The translations under genes and the position numbers were made by a program. A stretch of DNA of 64,000 nucleotides, from positions 4,958,501 through 5,022,500 of the forward strand of contig NZ_CP126101.1 of NCBI RefSeq assembly GCF_030123245.1, given 5' to 3'. The notes below the pieces were generated by a model. The model worked only from the letters and a program-made list of their open reading frames with translations, did no database searches and had not been told where the DNA came from. Shown here piece after piece: positions 26,606 to 35,950 of this stretch; positions within the stretch are counted from its first letter, which is position 1; each line of letters opens with the position of its first letter. Source of the stretch: Lysinibacillus pakistanensis. Its GTDB lineage: Bacteria > Bacillota > Bacilli > Bacillales_A > Planococcaceae.

Positions 26606-27115
26606 AATACCGCCTCCATAAACTATTATCGTGATATAGCATACCACCAATTCACATGATAATGGTAAAATGAGAGAGAAATTAACAAAAAATTCAATTT
26701 TGGAGTTAAACTCAAGTTTACATATACCCTATTATTGGACATAACAATTCATTGCATTTTTATAAATTATTCTTTATACCAAAGTGATTATGCAAAGCCT
26801 GAATATTAGATTACCCTTGTAACGGATAACCTTTAGAGCACTTGGATTGATAGCATGATTTCCTTTATAATATAACCATAAAGCTGTTAAAGCATACAAT
26901 CTTTTCAGAATAGCCTTGCATAATTATTATATCAAGAAAACAAAAAGATGATTCAACAGTCAAACTTTATTTTTTGTCCTCCCCTTAATTACCATAATTA
27001 AATGTTAATAAGCAGATGGCAATATAGAGGCCCATTATAGAGCTTCTAAACCATCTGCTTTTTGTTGGAGGCGTTTTTAGAAAGATGAGAGAAGTTAGTA
27101 GCTAAGTGTTCTTCT
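26606..27115. other. Intergenic region with one long-loop hairpin
   Basis: 510 bases without a credible ORF. It holds the promoter area of oleate hydratase. At 27011-27059 a 9-bp stem (AGCAGATGG / CCATCTGCT) encloses about 31 bases and is followed by TTTTTG on the plus strand. No rightward gene precedes it, so it may be the end of a small RNA or a repeat relic. Confidence 0.35.
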
Positions 27116-27352
27116 CTACACTTCCCCTTTTTTACGTGCTGCCATTTCATCTTTCATTTCTTCTTTTAAACCTTCAATTGACTTTTGACGTCGCTTATTC
27201 TTTTCTTTAATCATTTCACTTTGCATAGGATCTGCAAATTCCAAACTAATTTCCGCTTCATGAAGTTTTTCTTCAGTGTTCTTAATGATATCACCAATTC
27301 GTTCAACGTTATTGGATCTATCATCTGGTTTCGAGTGTCTTGAATTAGCCAA
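27116..27352 (-). CDS. tlp: Small acid-soluble spore protein, Tlp family
   Basis: A 78-residue, strongly charged, helix-forming protein. The N-terminal KPDDRSNNVERI and the middle EFADPMQSEMIKEKNKRRQ with a KDEMAARK tail are the Tlp signatures. Tlp is made in the forespore under SigG and is degraded at germination. The start is a TTG with AAGGAGG five bases upstream. It marks the host as a spore former. Confidence 0.9.
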   Translation of the reverse strand: MANSRHSKPDDRSNNVERIGDIIKNTEEKLHEAEISLEFADPMQSEMIKEKNKRRQKSIEGLKEEMKDEMAARKKGEV

Positions 27353-27484
27353 GGTAACCTCCTTAAAATTTTGACGTAAAATTAGTTTGGATTTTTTTTA
27401 TGTTTATATGTGCACTATTTTGAAAAGTGTGTTTGCCACATGAAGAGACTCTGGAAGTAATCAGGCACTAAAGCGTATACCTAA

Positions 27485-27572
27485 TAAAAAGGCAGAATCC
27501 ACCTTTTTGGTTAAATGAAAGCTCTGACCCAATCAATCCATCAAAGTAGCGTATCTGACTGATGAATAGATT
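27485..27572. repeat. Direct repeat D, copy 1
   Basis: About 88 bases, mostly matching 27953-28042 in the same orientation. Shared blocks include CCCAATCAATCCA, AGCGTATCTG and GAATAGATTA. It lies on the other side of the 59-residue membrane protein gene from copy 2. Confidence 0.7.
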
Positions 27573-27635
27573 ATGATGAATCTCCGCAAGCAGTGGTATT
27601 GGACGCATCAAGATTATTGATAGGAAATATAAGAG

Positions 27636-27662
27636 AAGGGTGGCTCTAAAAAAGCTACCCTT
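27636..27662 (-). terminator. Hairpin after the 59-residue ORF
   Basis: A perfect 10-bp stem (AAGGGTGGCT/AGCTACCCTT, allowing one G-T pair) lies 23 bases past the leftward ORF's stop; the T run is weak. Confidence 0.5.
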
Positions 27663-27684
27663 CAATCTTTCTCATACCCCCTTA

Positions 27685-27864
27685 CTAACCTCCACCGGCT
27701 AATAAGATACTTGAACTAAAAGTCCAGATTATAAGAGCAAATAGAAATGATGTTAATGCTATTCCTTCGTTTTGTTTGGAGAAATGCTTTAAAAAGCGGA
27801 ACATAAAAAAAAATGCAATTACAGGCATTAAAAATAGTGCAGAGAATAAAACTATTGCCTCCAT
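27685..27864 (-). CDS. 59-residue membrane protein
   Basis: An ORF with a strong AAGGAGG site about 9 bases before an ATG. It encodes two hydrophobic segments (residues 4-24 and 36-55) joined by a short basic loop FLKHFSKQNEG, and ends in Ala-Gly-Gly-Gly. A hairpin follows. I do not recognise a family; its size and topology would suit a small stress or sporulation membrane peptide, or a holin-like one. It lies between two direct repeats. Confidence 0.62.
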   Translation of the reverse strand: MEAIVLFSALFLMPVIAFFFMFRFLKHFSKQNEGIALTSFLFALIIWTFSSSILLAGGG

Positions 27865-28523
27865 ATCCCTAGTCCTCCTTAAATATCAATAATAAAGCTG
27901 ACTAATATGCTCTAAATGAGCAAACACTCTTCAAATAATTACCATCAAACAAAATAAAAAGACAGAAACCACCTTTTCAGTTAAAATGAAAGCTTTAACC
28001 CAATCAATCCACTAAAGAAGCGTATCTGTCTTTTGAATAGATTAACATATCACCAATAAATCAACAAAGAATTTCATGATTGGCGATTGTCCTTTTACTT
28101 TTCAAAACCCATTTTCTGTCAATCATTGAGGCAAACCGAAGGAGATTCATGCCTTAACCCACCACCAAAATTATCTTACAACACTTGGGCATTTCCTTAG
28201 GAATGAAACCTATCTTCTAAGACAATTCTAAAAATACATGTGGCAAAAATCGCCGGAGAAGAACCTGTCTCTTACCTAACGACACAATCGCCAAGAAAAC
28301 AAATCCTTCTTCACGGGCGACTCGACCAACTGTAGTTGCAGTTATCACGTCTCGCACACTGATGGGAAAAGTATTTGTGGGCATCAAGTCGTGCAACTAA
28401 TGATGATATTTGATTAATCGATAAAGAAATAACCAATAGTAAAATTCAATTTTCGTTAGATATGATGAATCAACTGCAATAGTATAGAACTACACAGCCT
28501 GTCATTAGTATCTCTTTTAGAGT
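27865..28523. other. Gene-poor region with repeat copy 2 and a possible dead ORF
   Basis: This 659-base stretch contains repeat D copy 2 (27953-28042). A minus-strand frame at 28217-28396 reads an arginine- and valine-rich 59-residue peptide (TVGRVAREEGFVFLAIVSLG), with a TTG start, no ribosome site, and a stop just upstream. It could be the tail of a decayed gene. Nothing else is recognisable. Confidence 0.35.
27953..28042. repeat. Direct repeat D, copy 2
   Basis: Same orientation as 27485-27572 and mostly matching over about 88 bases, with small indels. Confidence 0.7.
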
Positions 28524-29885
28524 TTATTGATAAAACGGCTTTACTTCGTATCCGTTTTTCTCCAAATGGTAGCGAACGCTTTTCTCGATTAAGAAGTGAC
28601 CTGAACCAACAACAACAAAGTACGTACCTTTTTTCTCTTTAAGTAGGTTCATGATTTTCTTTGCCATTTGTTCATCACGTAAACCAAATAGCATTTCGTT
28701 GTATTCTGAAGATTCTCCTTCCATCGCTCGGAAGCTTTTTGCGAAGTTTTCAACCTCTCCTTGCTTCCAGCTTGTAAACCACTCTCCGAGGAATTCAGAC
28801 TGATTTTCTCCAGATGGCGTGAGTATGCTATCCAGTACAGCGACTAAAGATTGTTCCTGTGCCTCTGGTGATAACCCGTCAAACATATCAACCTGTGCTT
28901 TAGTACCCTCTAATTCAATCACTGGCTTTTGTTTTAGCTGTGCATTCAATAAAAAGTATATATCAATACCATGCATCGCCATTTCTTGTGGCGTCATACC
29001 ATAGGAATCATCCATAGCCAGCAATGATAACGTATTTGAAAGCATCCAAGGCTTTTGTAATGCCAATTCTTCCATCGGGAGATCATAAAGCGCTGCAACT
29101 TTCTCTAGCTTTGCATAAGTTTCTGGCGCAACAGCATCTTTCAGTGTTAAGCCATCTGTATACATTGCCTTTTCTGAATAGTATTCAAGCCCTTTTGTAT
29201 CCAGAATATTTGCCTCTACTAACAGTGCATCCGCTTCTTCAAACGCTGTCATTAGTTTTTTATTGAATGGATATAAATCTGGTGTACCTAGATGAATGGA
29301 ACCCAGTAAATAGACAAGTGTATCCTCATCCTCCACTACCCAGGCTACTCCCTTCGATCCTTGCTCTGCAAGCTCATATGTATTCTTAATAAATCGAACA
29401 GCTAGTAGAACTGCCTGCTGTGTCGTTGCCTTTTTCTCTAACTGTAACCCGTTTTTAGAGCCTTGTAATATGTTATGCTCTTTCATAAATTGAACGGCAT
29501 CTGTGCCAACAGGTAAATCATAGCGTGCCACGATATTATACAAGCGATTCACAATATCACCGCGTGTGTTATCATTTTTCACACTGACTGGCTTATATTG
29601 TTTATTTTCTTTTAAGCCCAAAGAGGCAATTTTCTTTTCTGTTAATGCCAGTAGTTCATTTACCTTCTCCACCGGAATTTCTTGAAGGAAGCCCTTATAA
29701 TACCAATCAGTTGGATAAATCCCGTATTTTTCACCCTCGTTTAATGTTTCAATAGCCCAATCACTAATCAAAGGTACTAGGGGTGGTGATTGCTCCTCCG
29801 CATGAACCGCTGGCATAACCGCAGTCAGCATTAATGAAGCGCCAAGCAACGCAGCACTCGTTCGTTTCATTATCTTTTTCATCAT
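28524..29885 (-). CDS. Secreted TraB/GumN family protein with N-terminal SLH-like region
   Basis: A 453-residue protein. A signal peptide (residues 1-29, ending AVHAEE) is followed by two weak S-layer-homology-like stretches (WAIETLNEGEKYGIYP near 45 and VNRLYNIVARYDLP near 110). Then comes a TraB/GumN domain from about residue 180: VYLLGSIHLGTPDLYPF at its start, EADALLVEANI, and VVVGSGHFLIEKS near the end. The paired GSIH and GSGHF motifs carry the conserved histidines of this proposed metalloprotease-like fold. It probably acts on the outer face, possibly bound to the wall. Confidence 0.85.
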   Translation of the reverse strand: MMKKIMKRTSAALLGASLMLTAVMPAVHAEEQSPPLVPLISDWAIETLNEGEKYGIYPTDWYYKGFLQEIPVEKVNELLALTEKKIASLGLKENKQYKPVSVKNDNTRGDIVNRLYNIVARYDLPVGTDAVQFMKEHNILQGSKNGLQLEKKATTQQAVLLAVRFIKNTYELAEQGSKGVAWVVEDEDTLVYLLGSIHLGTPDLYPFNKKLMTAFEEADALLVEANILDTKGLEYYSEKAMYTDGLTLKDAVAPETYAKLEKVAALYDLPMEELALQKPWMLSNTLSLLAMDDSYGMTPQEMAMHGIDIYFLLNAQLKQKPVIELEGTKAQVDMFDGLSPEAQEQSLVAVLDSILTPSGENQSEFLGEWFTSWKQGEVENFAKSFRAMEGESSEYNEMLFGLRDEQMAKKIMNLLKEKKGTYFVVVGSGHFLIEKSVRYHLEKNGYEVKPFYQ

Positions 29886-30219
29886 ATCTTTTCTCTCCCT
29901 TATTCATATTTGCTAAAGCAACATTTGAAATTATACCATATAAAACCCATCTATTTTATACTTAATGTGGTAATGTTTACAATATTGTATGACCTTGAAA
30001 ATTAGATCGAAATAACGAGAGATTAGCTGTACATTCTGGAATAATTCTATAAATCATTTTAGTTTTTAGGTCCATTTCTACTTTTACTTAAGACTTTTTT
30101 ACATTTACCAAATGGGGAATAGAAAAAAATCCTGCATATAAACACAGGATTTTATAAATTATTAGCTACTACATCATATGTAGCTTTTAGTATAAAAATT
30201 AATTAAAAATTTAAATCTA
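29886..30219. other. Intergenic region with a small hairpin
   Basis: No gene seen. A short hairpin (AATCCTG ... CAGGATT) at 30131-30154 resembles one at 60857-60883, so it may be a degenerate repeat. Confidence 0.35.
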
Positions 30220-30470
30220 TCTAGCATTAATGTGGAAATTAATGTAATAAACAGTCTTAAACATATAAGAAGTTTAACAATTAAGGATGCAAATATTTTT
30301 CCAGAACAAGAGCTGCTAGATTGTTTAAATAAAATTCCGAAATATAAAGAAATAATTGTTCACTGTTGGGATTCAGGTATAACACAGCTGCTAAAGTAGC
30401 TATATTTTTATTAGAACGAGGTTATAAGGTAAAAGAGTAACCAGTGGGATTGCGGCTTAGTAATGGGGTT
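30220..30470 (+). pseudogene. Rhodanese-like domain relic
   Basis: The plus strand reads SLTIKDANIFPEQELLDCLN, then KIPKYKEIIVHCWDSG, then after a frameshift AAKVAIFLLERGYKVKE, followed by a stop. This is the C-terminal half of a rhodanese domain: the expected catalytic loop begins HC (a Trp where Arg is usual), and the AAKVA helix follows. Stops and the frameshift make it non-functional. Confidence 0.65.
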
Positions 30471-30592
30471 CCCGGTCCCAAGATGTTAATCTTTCTAACA
30501 GTTGTGGGTGCTGACTCTAGTACTGTATTGTTGTTGCTTCATATGATTAGGTAATGTGGAAATTATCATTGAAAGTAATAAGCCACAAATAT

Positions 30593-30619
30593 AACACTCT
30601 CAACTTACTAGAGAGTGTT
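30593..30619 (+). terminator. Intrinsic terminator, orphan
   Basis: A 9-bp stem AACACTCTC / GAGAGTGTT followed by TTGTTT on the plus strand. It may have served the dead rhodanese gene. Confidence 0.5.
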
Positions 30620-30712
30620 TTGTTTATCATTTTGAAAATAAGATTAATTTTGCAAACGTAACCATAAAAAATAGGTTCCTAGAGGTTTAGTAGTCGAAGC
30701 AAGAATTGAATA

Positions 30713-31408
30713 TTATTGGGTCTTCATTTCCTCAATATAATTTAAAGATTCTAGTTTCCGTTTTAATATTTCTTCTTTGCTGTCTGCCATTTGACCATGG
30801 CCAGTGATGAGGAAACGGATATCGTGATTTTCTAATATAGACTCAGTTTTTTCAAGTGTTTCCACAAATGCCTCGTTACTATGAATAGACGGATTTTCTA
30901 CGTCAGAAAAGTAATCACCCGCGATCCATAATCCTAAAGGTTCTACGACGATAAATAAACCATCATCACAGTGTCCATCAGCTTTATAAAATGTTAAGGA
31001 AGTATTGCCAAATTCTAATACTTGTCCTTCTTTATACACCACAATATCTACATGCGGATAGATGATCGGATAGTCTCGAGAGATATAATGTTTTACATCA
31101 AAGTCTTTCAACTGTTGTAAAATATTTTCCTTATCCTCTCTATCTTTAAAAACATCTCTTGCAATAACAGTTGCTTCTGGAAAAACACCATATCCAATAA
31201 TATGATCCCAATGGGAATGTGTAAAAAGAAGATAGATAGGACGATTATCTTTTATTCCGTTTACGAACTGTCGAATTTCTTCTACCTCAATAGGCAATAA
31301 ATTAGGATCTACAATTACGATACAATCATCTGTATGTATGACAATTGAAGTTGTTTGGTATAATTGACTTTCAAATAATGTAAAGTCCTTTTCTTGATAT
31401 CGAATCAT
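30713..31408 (-). CDS. Metallo-beta-lactamase-fold hydrolase
   Basis: A 231-residue MBL-fold protein. The zinc motif is THSHWDHIIGYG (HxHxDH with Trp), further ligands lie in DGHCDDG and the Asp of WIAGDYFSD, and the last His is in LITGHGQM. It hydrolyses an unknown thioester, ester or lactone. The upstream GTG at 31435 is possible, but the ATG at 31408 follows AAAGGAAAAG and starts closer to the fold. Confidence 0.82.
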   Translation of the reverse strand: MIRYQEKDFTLFESQLYQTTSIVIHTDDCIVIVDPNLLPIEVEEIRQFVNGIKDNRPIYLLFTHSHWDHIIGYGVFPEATVIARDVFKDREDKENILQQLKDFDVKHYISRDYPIIYPHVDIVVYKEGQVLEFGNTSLTFYKADGHCDDGLFIVVEPLGLWIAGDYFSDVENPSIHSNEAFVETLEKTESILENHDIRFLITGHGQMADSKEEILKRKLESLNYIEEMKTQ

Positions 31409-31650
31409 TATTTTTCTTTTCCTTTCATTGTTCACTTTTTCCCTCTTTTTATGTTATTATTTACTAATTCCCTAGTTAATGCAACATTTACTATTTTCAT
31501 TTTACATCCTCTTTACAATCTACAAGACGTACTGTACTCTGATAAATAAATTTTTGTTTTGGGATTAACTAAAATAACAAAATATAAAAACCCCCAAAAT
31601 GTAAATAAGTTGAATTTTTTGCTATAATTAAACTCAATAATCAATTGTAA
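31409..31650. other. Intergenic, nothing recognised
   Basis: AT-rich; presumed promoter area of the hydrolase gene. Confidence 0.3.
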
Positions 31651-32145
31651 ATTCAAAATATAAATAGCCTTGATAATGAGCTTTATGCAAAATGGTATCT
31701 AGTAGTTTTTAAGCAGTTGGGTGTTGTAAAATTTGCAGATGTAAATTCATTGTTTATTCTATCAAATGTATGGCCTAAAATTGCAGAATGTTTAGATAGT
31801 AAAGACTCTAAACCTTACAATGGTTGGATTGATATTTATGAGTTTATAATCGGAGGTAGATTTAGACGAGAACGTTAGTAATCCTTTTCTGGATATTTAT
31901 ATACATTTATTTCATGAATAAAATAGATGTTGAAAAAAATATCTTTTACTTAATTTATTCATTAATTATTGTTCTTAGCGGTATAGTGATTATATTTAAA
32001 TTATTCACAAAAAAATAGGAAATGTATAAACTAGTACGCTGTAGATCACATTTTACTTATAGGGGATACTTCTAAAATAATAGAAGTGGTACAAGCTTAT
32101 GAATTTGGAAAATATGAAATAAATGTAATTAAAGTAACGAAGTGA
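31651..32145 (+). pseudogene. Cluster of truncated ORFs (gene graveyard)
   Basis: Three plus-strand pieces look coding but lack starts or are very short. 31651-31878 reads about 75 residues with ELYAKWYLVVFKQLG and a GWIDIYEFIIGGRFRRER end, but no start codon. 31914-32018 encodes a 34-residue single-membrane-segment peptide with no ribosome site. 32045-32145 reads DHILLIGDTSKIIEVVQAYE and stops. They may be 3' ends of former genes. Families were not recognised. Confidence 0.45.
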
Positions 32146-32197
32146 TTTAGTTGAAGATTTGTATTCCAAATTAATCAATTTTAATTATAAACAGGTG

Positions 32198-32241
32198 AAG
32201 CCACGTATTTTTGACCAAACTTCGTTCAAAATACGTGGCTT
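32198..32241 (+). terminator. Strong intrinsic terminator
   Basis: A perfect 14-bp stem AAGCCACGTATTTT / AAAATACGTGGCTT followed by ATTTTTAT on the plus strand. Only dead gene pieces precede it. Confidence 0.78.
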
Positions 32242-32499
32242 ATTTTTATACAAAAACTAAGGAAGTCGGCAACATTTATAAAAAATATCACGTATGTCGC
32301 GTAAATTTTAATCGAATTTGCTGTTTTCTATTTTAAGATTCTATAGCTCGAAGTTACATTGTTCAGAGTAGTACACCGCTGTATGACCTCTTTGTAGCCT
32401 CTTAATATCCAATTTATCACTATTCTTTGTATGGTTACTTTTGGGTTTTGTTTGAATTTTCAAGACACATAATTGAATTGATAATGAGTTACTAAGTAA

Positions 32500-34161
32500 T
32501 CACAAAGTCCTCTTCTTAAAAATAGACGGTAGAACCTCTAACAACCGTTCACGTGTAATAGGATCACAATGATTCCATGTAAAATCTACGAAATGAGTCT
32601 TACTGGGAGTTAACTTGGCTAAAGTGGCGATCTGTGGACAGTGAGTAATAGTTCGTAATTCTAAGGGAGAAGTTAAGATAAAATTGCGTTCTCCAGCATA
32701 GTGATTTATTTGATGTTGCTGAATTTCTATCCATGCTTGCCCTTGCTCAATTAACTGCATTACTTTGGGAGTGGGACGAAAGCCAAGCGATTCATACAAG
32801 CTGGCAGCCAATCCAGTCTGACACATAACATAAAATTTTGCACCTAACTTGAGATAAACAGTAGCCGTCTCTCCAGCAACATAAACATCTGCTAATTGCC
32901 TACGTACTAGCCTTACTTTGTCTTCATATGTAGTAATCCACTTCTCTGCCGCTTTACTCCGTTCAAATAGTTTAGCGATATACCGTAACCGCTCGAACAG
33001 TCTAAACTTCTTGTCTAGTATAACAGTTGGAGCAAGCGCATCTAGTTCCTGCAAATCTTGTGGATAGTAGCTAAGCAATATGAACTCAGGCTGCAACTGT
33101 GCTATTTTATTCGGATCTGCCCAATGCCCGATACTATGAATATTTCGTAGCCTATTGTGATATATCACGTTATCTTTCATAATAGAGATGGCCGCTCCTA
33201 TAGGAGATATGCCTAAAACGAGTAATTCCCCAAGTGTAAATTTGCCATCAGTCACAATACGTGTCGCATCTTTAGGAACATGAATCTTTCTACCAAATGA
33301 ATCGATAACTGTTCTTTGTTGAGTAAGAAGATGAACATTCGCATATTCACGCGGAGTGTTTCCAGTTAATTTATGAAAACACCGACTGAAATAGTATTCA
33401 TCTTTAAACCCAATTTGTCGAGCTATTTTTCTCAATGGCTCAGTGGAATTACTCAGAAGTTTTTTTGCCTGGTTTATACGTACATGGGTCAAATAATCAG
33501 TCGGCTTTTTACCGGTCAATGTTTTAAACTTTTGACTATATTGCCATCTCACCATTCCAGCCATGTTAGCTAGTTGTTCAACTGTCAAGTCCTCATCATA
33601 ATGCTGTTCTATGTACTGTACAGTTTGTTGAACCAATTTTGTCTTTTCTTCGTTCTGTAACTGGTTAGCTTGTTCATCTAACTGAACCATCATAGCTAGT
33701 ATTTGCTGAAGTCTACCTTGCAACATCGCCATTTCTAATGTGGATAGAGAGGAACAAAATCGATTATTTATCCATGCTTCATTTCCTAATACCTGCTTGA
33801 CTTGAGAAAATAACAGATGATAGGGATAACCATAAAGCAAGGGTGGATGAGCAATTCGGTTCAAAGTCATTCCTTCTACTTCAAAGGTTTCAAAGGTAAA
33901 GCGAGCAAGCTGTGCCTCTTTATTACTTGACTCTACCGTGTAGCTTTGTACAGGTAAAATGAGAGCGCAGCTTCCTTGTCGTAGATCGATTGCCATTTTG
34001 TCTACATACAGTCGTATGTCATGACTGAGTGCTATCAATAATGTGCATAAATTTGTTTCATGATTATTTATTCCCTCATTATGGCTACTAGCTGACATTA
34101 TTCGATCAACTTGAAATCGATCATAGTGTTGTAGCCTAATATATAAGGATGCTAGATTCAT
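32500..34161 (-). CDS. AraC-type regulator fused to a siderophore-binding domain (Btr-like)
   Basis: About 553 residues. Residues 1-170 form a variable N-terminal domain. Residues 185-275 form the AraC double helix-turn-helix (DLTVEQLANMAGMVRWQYSQ and IGFKDEYYFSRCFHKLTG). Residues 290-550 form a class III periplasmic-binding domain (VIDSFGRKIHVPKDATRIV, LQPEFILLSYYPQDLQ) without a signal peptide. This matches Bacillus subtilis Btr, which senses ferric bacillibactin in the cytoplasm and activates uptake genes. A Fur box lies 18 bases before the ATG. A TTG two codons earlier is the alternative start. Confidence 0.9.
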   Translation of the reverse strand: MNLASLYIRLQHYDRFQVDRIMSASSHNEGINNHETNLCTLLIALSHDIRLYVDKMAIDLRQGSCALILPVQSYTVESSNKEAQLARFTFETFEVEGMTLNRIAHPPLLYGYPYHLLFSQVKQVLGNEAWINNRFCSSLSTLEMAMLQGRLQQILAMMVQLDEQANQLQNEEKTKLVQQTVQYIEQHYDEDLTVEQLANMAGMVRWQYSQKFKTLTGKKPTDYLTHVRINQAKKLLSNSTEPLRKIARQIGFKDEYYFSRCFHKLTGNTPREYANVHLLTQQRTVIDSFGRKIHVPKDATRIVTDGKFTLGELLVLGISPIGAAISIMKDNVIYHNRLRNIHSIGHWADPNKIAQLQPEFILLSYYPQDLQELDALAPTVILDKKFRLFERLRYIAKLFERSKAAEKWITTYEDKVRLVRRQLADVYVAGETATVYLKLGAKFYVMCQTGLAASLYESLGFRPTPKVMQLIEQGQAWIEIQQHQINHYAGERNFILTSPLELRTITHCPQIATLAKLTPSKTHFVDFTWNHCDPITRERLLEVLPSIFKKRTL

Positions 34162-34178
34162 AAGCAACTCTCCAACTA

Positions 34179-34199
34179 TTGAAAATGATTCTCATTATC
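34179..34199. promoter_or_regulatory. Fur box
   Basis: TTGAAAATGATTCTCATTATC matches the inverted-repeat Fur consensus (TGATAATNATTATCA). It lies directly before the AraC-type gene, implying iron repression. Confidence 0.85.
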
Positions 34200-34296
34200 G
34201 TTATTGTAACATATAATGACCCACTATCAACGATTGTTCGAGTATGTGCTATTTAGAATACTAGCGGTTTAAAAATTGATTGGACGGATACAATTT

Positions 34297-35259
34297 TTAC
34301 TGTTTGCGCATCCACTCTGGTAGCTTTTGGAACAATTGCTCCAAAGCTAATAAATTATCTGTATTCCATTCATTAGGAACAACATAAACTTTTCCCTTTT
34401 TGACCGCAGGCAAAGTTCCCCATATCGGGCTTTGTAGCAGCCGATCAGCTTCTGCTTCACTTTCACTATCCTCTTGTACAATTACAAACAAATGATCACC
34501 AGCAAACTCAGGAAGCACCTCTTCGGAAACCTCTAGGAAAGATACCCCTTCTACATCAATAATATTCTTCTGTACTGCTGGTGGGACAGCAAAGCCATTT
34601 TTCCCATAAATAATAGCACCTAGACTACGATCACCCATAACATAAAGCGTCTTTCCTAGCTGATAGAAAACTGTTACGGTCTCCCCTTCTGTTAATTGAA
34701 ACTTGTCAAACATTTCTTTAGACTTTGTTTCAAACTTAGCAAGCAATTGAGCTACTTCTTCCTGCTTACCTAGGATATTCCCCATCTCTTTTACTCGTTC
34801 TGTATAAGGAAGAGCAGGATTAAAGGGAATCGTAGTAGCGATTTTTGACAATTCTTCATTAAGATTTGGATCAGCCTTGTAATAGCCATTAATAATCAGA
34901 TCAGGTTTTAAAGTCAAAATCGTCTCTAAGTCAGCAGGATTTCCAATATCAACGATTCCTTCAAGTTTGCCTTCATAGTAACTAGGAGAATCTTTGGGAA
35001 GATTATTACCAACAATTGGAATATCCATCGCCAAGAAATCACCAACTGTCTGACCAATATAAACCACTCGTTTTGGATCTGCAGGTATTTCAACCTGTTC
35101 ACCTGTAATCGTTGTATATTGAACTGTTTTCTCACTTTCCTCTTCCTGCTCATTAGACTTGTTGCTATTAGCATTAGAAGTACTGCATGCCGATATTATC
35201 AACAATAGGAGGAAACTCCCTACCCATAGTATAATTTGCTTTTCACGATGTTTCTTCAC
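34297..35259 (-). CDS. Iron-siderophore ABC transporter substrate-binding lipoprotein
   Basis: A 320-residue lipoprotein: a signal peptide with lipobox IISAC, then a class III binding domain (GEQVEIPADPKRVVYIGQTV, LTLKPDLIINGYYK, ATTIPFNP, and the closing LLALEQLFQKLP). It captures a ferric siderophore and hands it to a membrane permease not present in the window. The start is GTG behind AAGGGGC. A Fur box precedes it, and the Btr-like regulator gene is next downstream on the same strand. Confidence 0.9.
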   Translation of the reverse strand: MKKHREKQIILWVGSFLLLLIISACSTSNANSNKSNEQEEESEKTVQYTTITGEQVEIPADPKRVVYIGQTVGDFLAMDIPIVGNNLPKDSPSYYEGKLEGIVDIGNPADLETILTLKPDLIINGYYKADPNLNEELSKIATTIPFNPALPYTERVKEMGNILGKQEEVAQLLAKFETKSKEMFDKFQLTEGETVTVFYQLGKTLYVMGDRSLGAIIYGKNGFAVPPAVQKNIIDVEGVSFLEVSEEVLPEFAGDHLFVIVQEDSESEAEADRLLQSPIWGTLPAVKKGKVYVVPNEWNTDNLLALEQLFQKLPEWMRKQ

Positions 35260-35290
35260 ACTTGTTGCCCCTTTCCTTTCTTACTCTTAA

Positions 35291-35309
35291 TTGAAAATGA
35301 TTATCATTT
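35291..35309. promoter_or_regulatory. Fur box
   Basis: TTGAAAATGATTATCATTT, a near-consensus Fur site, 32 bases before the lipoprotein gene start. Confidence 0.88.
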
Positions 35310-35659
35310 ACAACATTATTATAGTTTGTGTGAATAGGAGAAACAATGGAAAAAACGCAATGATTTAATTGGATAAATGTCAATAATCGTTTCAAAACAA
35401 AAATCTGTTCACTTATTTCGTTTATAAGCAAACAGATGCACATTACACATATATTTTGTATTTTTAAAAAGACTTATTATATTGTAACAAACTTAATTGT
35501 CTAAAAACATATTCTCCACACGGGTGACGGTTAACCTTTGTTTAAATGTTTCTGTTTCGGAAAAAAGTATCTGCCCAGCAACGTTTTTTTCTTCCTGCTG
35601 TCGGGCAGAGGACAGATTCTGCAATTACAAAATCAAATGGCCTTTGGGAAGATTATAAA
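35310..35659. other. Intergenic region with a terminator-like hairpin
   Basis: No intact gene. A hairpin at 35571-35608 (CTGCCCAGCA ... TGCTGTCGGGCAG) with ACTTTTTT on the minus strand is probably the terminator of the truncated permease that ends at 35660. Confidence 0.45.
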
Positions 35660-35950
35660 TCAAGTCATATCATCCCGAAGCGCGTCAATAATATTTTCTC
35701 TTTTTATCTTGCTAATGGCATACAGCATTGTCATGAACACCACAAAGAGCACGCTGAACACGCTGATTGCCATACTGCCCCATGGAAACACAAAATCGAT
35801 ATTGTCCGCCCCTCCGACGAACATTCCTTTGTAAATCAACCAAGAAGAGATTGCTGCTATGGGAAGTCCGAAGAGTAGCGCCCTCATGCCATAAAAGGCA
35901 CACTCGAAATTCATCATCTTTTGGAAATCGCGTTCAGACATCCCCACAAA
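35660..35950 (-). pseudogene. FtsX-like ABC permease, C-terminal fragment
   Basis: About 96 residues reading VGMSERDFQKMMNFECAFYG, then two membrane segments (ALLFGLPIAAISSWLIYKG and FSVLFVVFMTMLYA), and closing KIKRENIIDALRDD. This is the last quarter of a MacB/FtsX-type permease. The expected upstream domain is missing; the sequence before it does not continue the family. It is read antisense to two spurious plus-strand frames. Confidence 0.75.

Noticed and set aside
27468..27665. 65-codon minus-strand frame
   Set aside because: It consists of the direct repeat and a terminator hairpin; no ribosome site.
27485..28042. CRISPR-like array
   Set aside because: Only two long, imperfect repeats with a gene between them; no regular short repeat-spacer pattern anywhere in the window.
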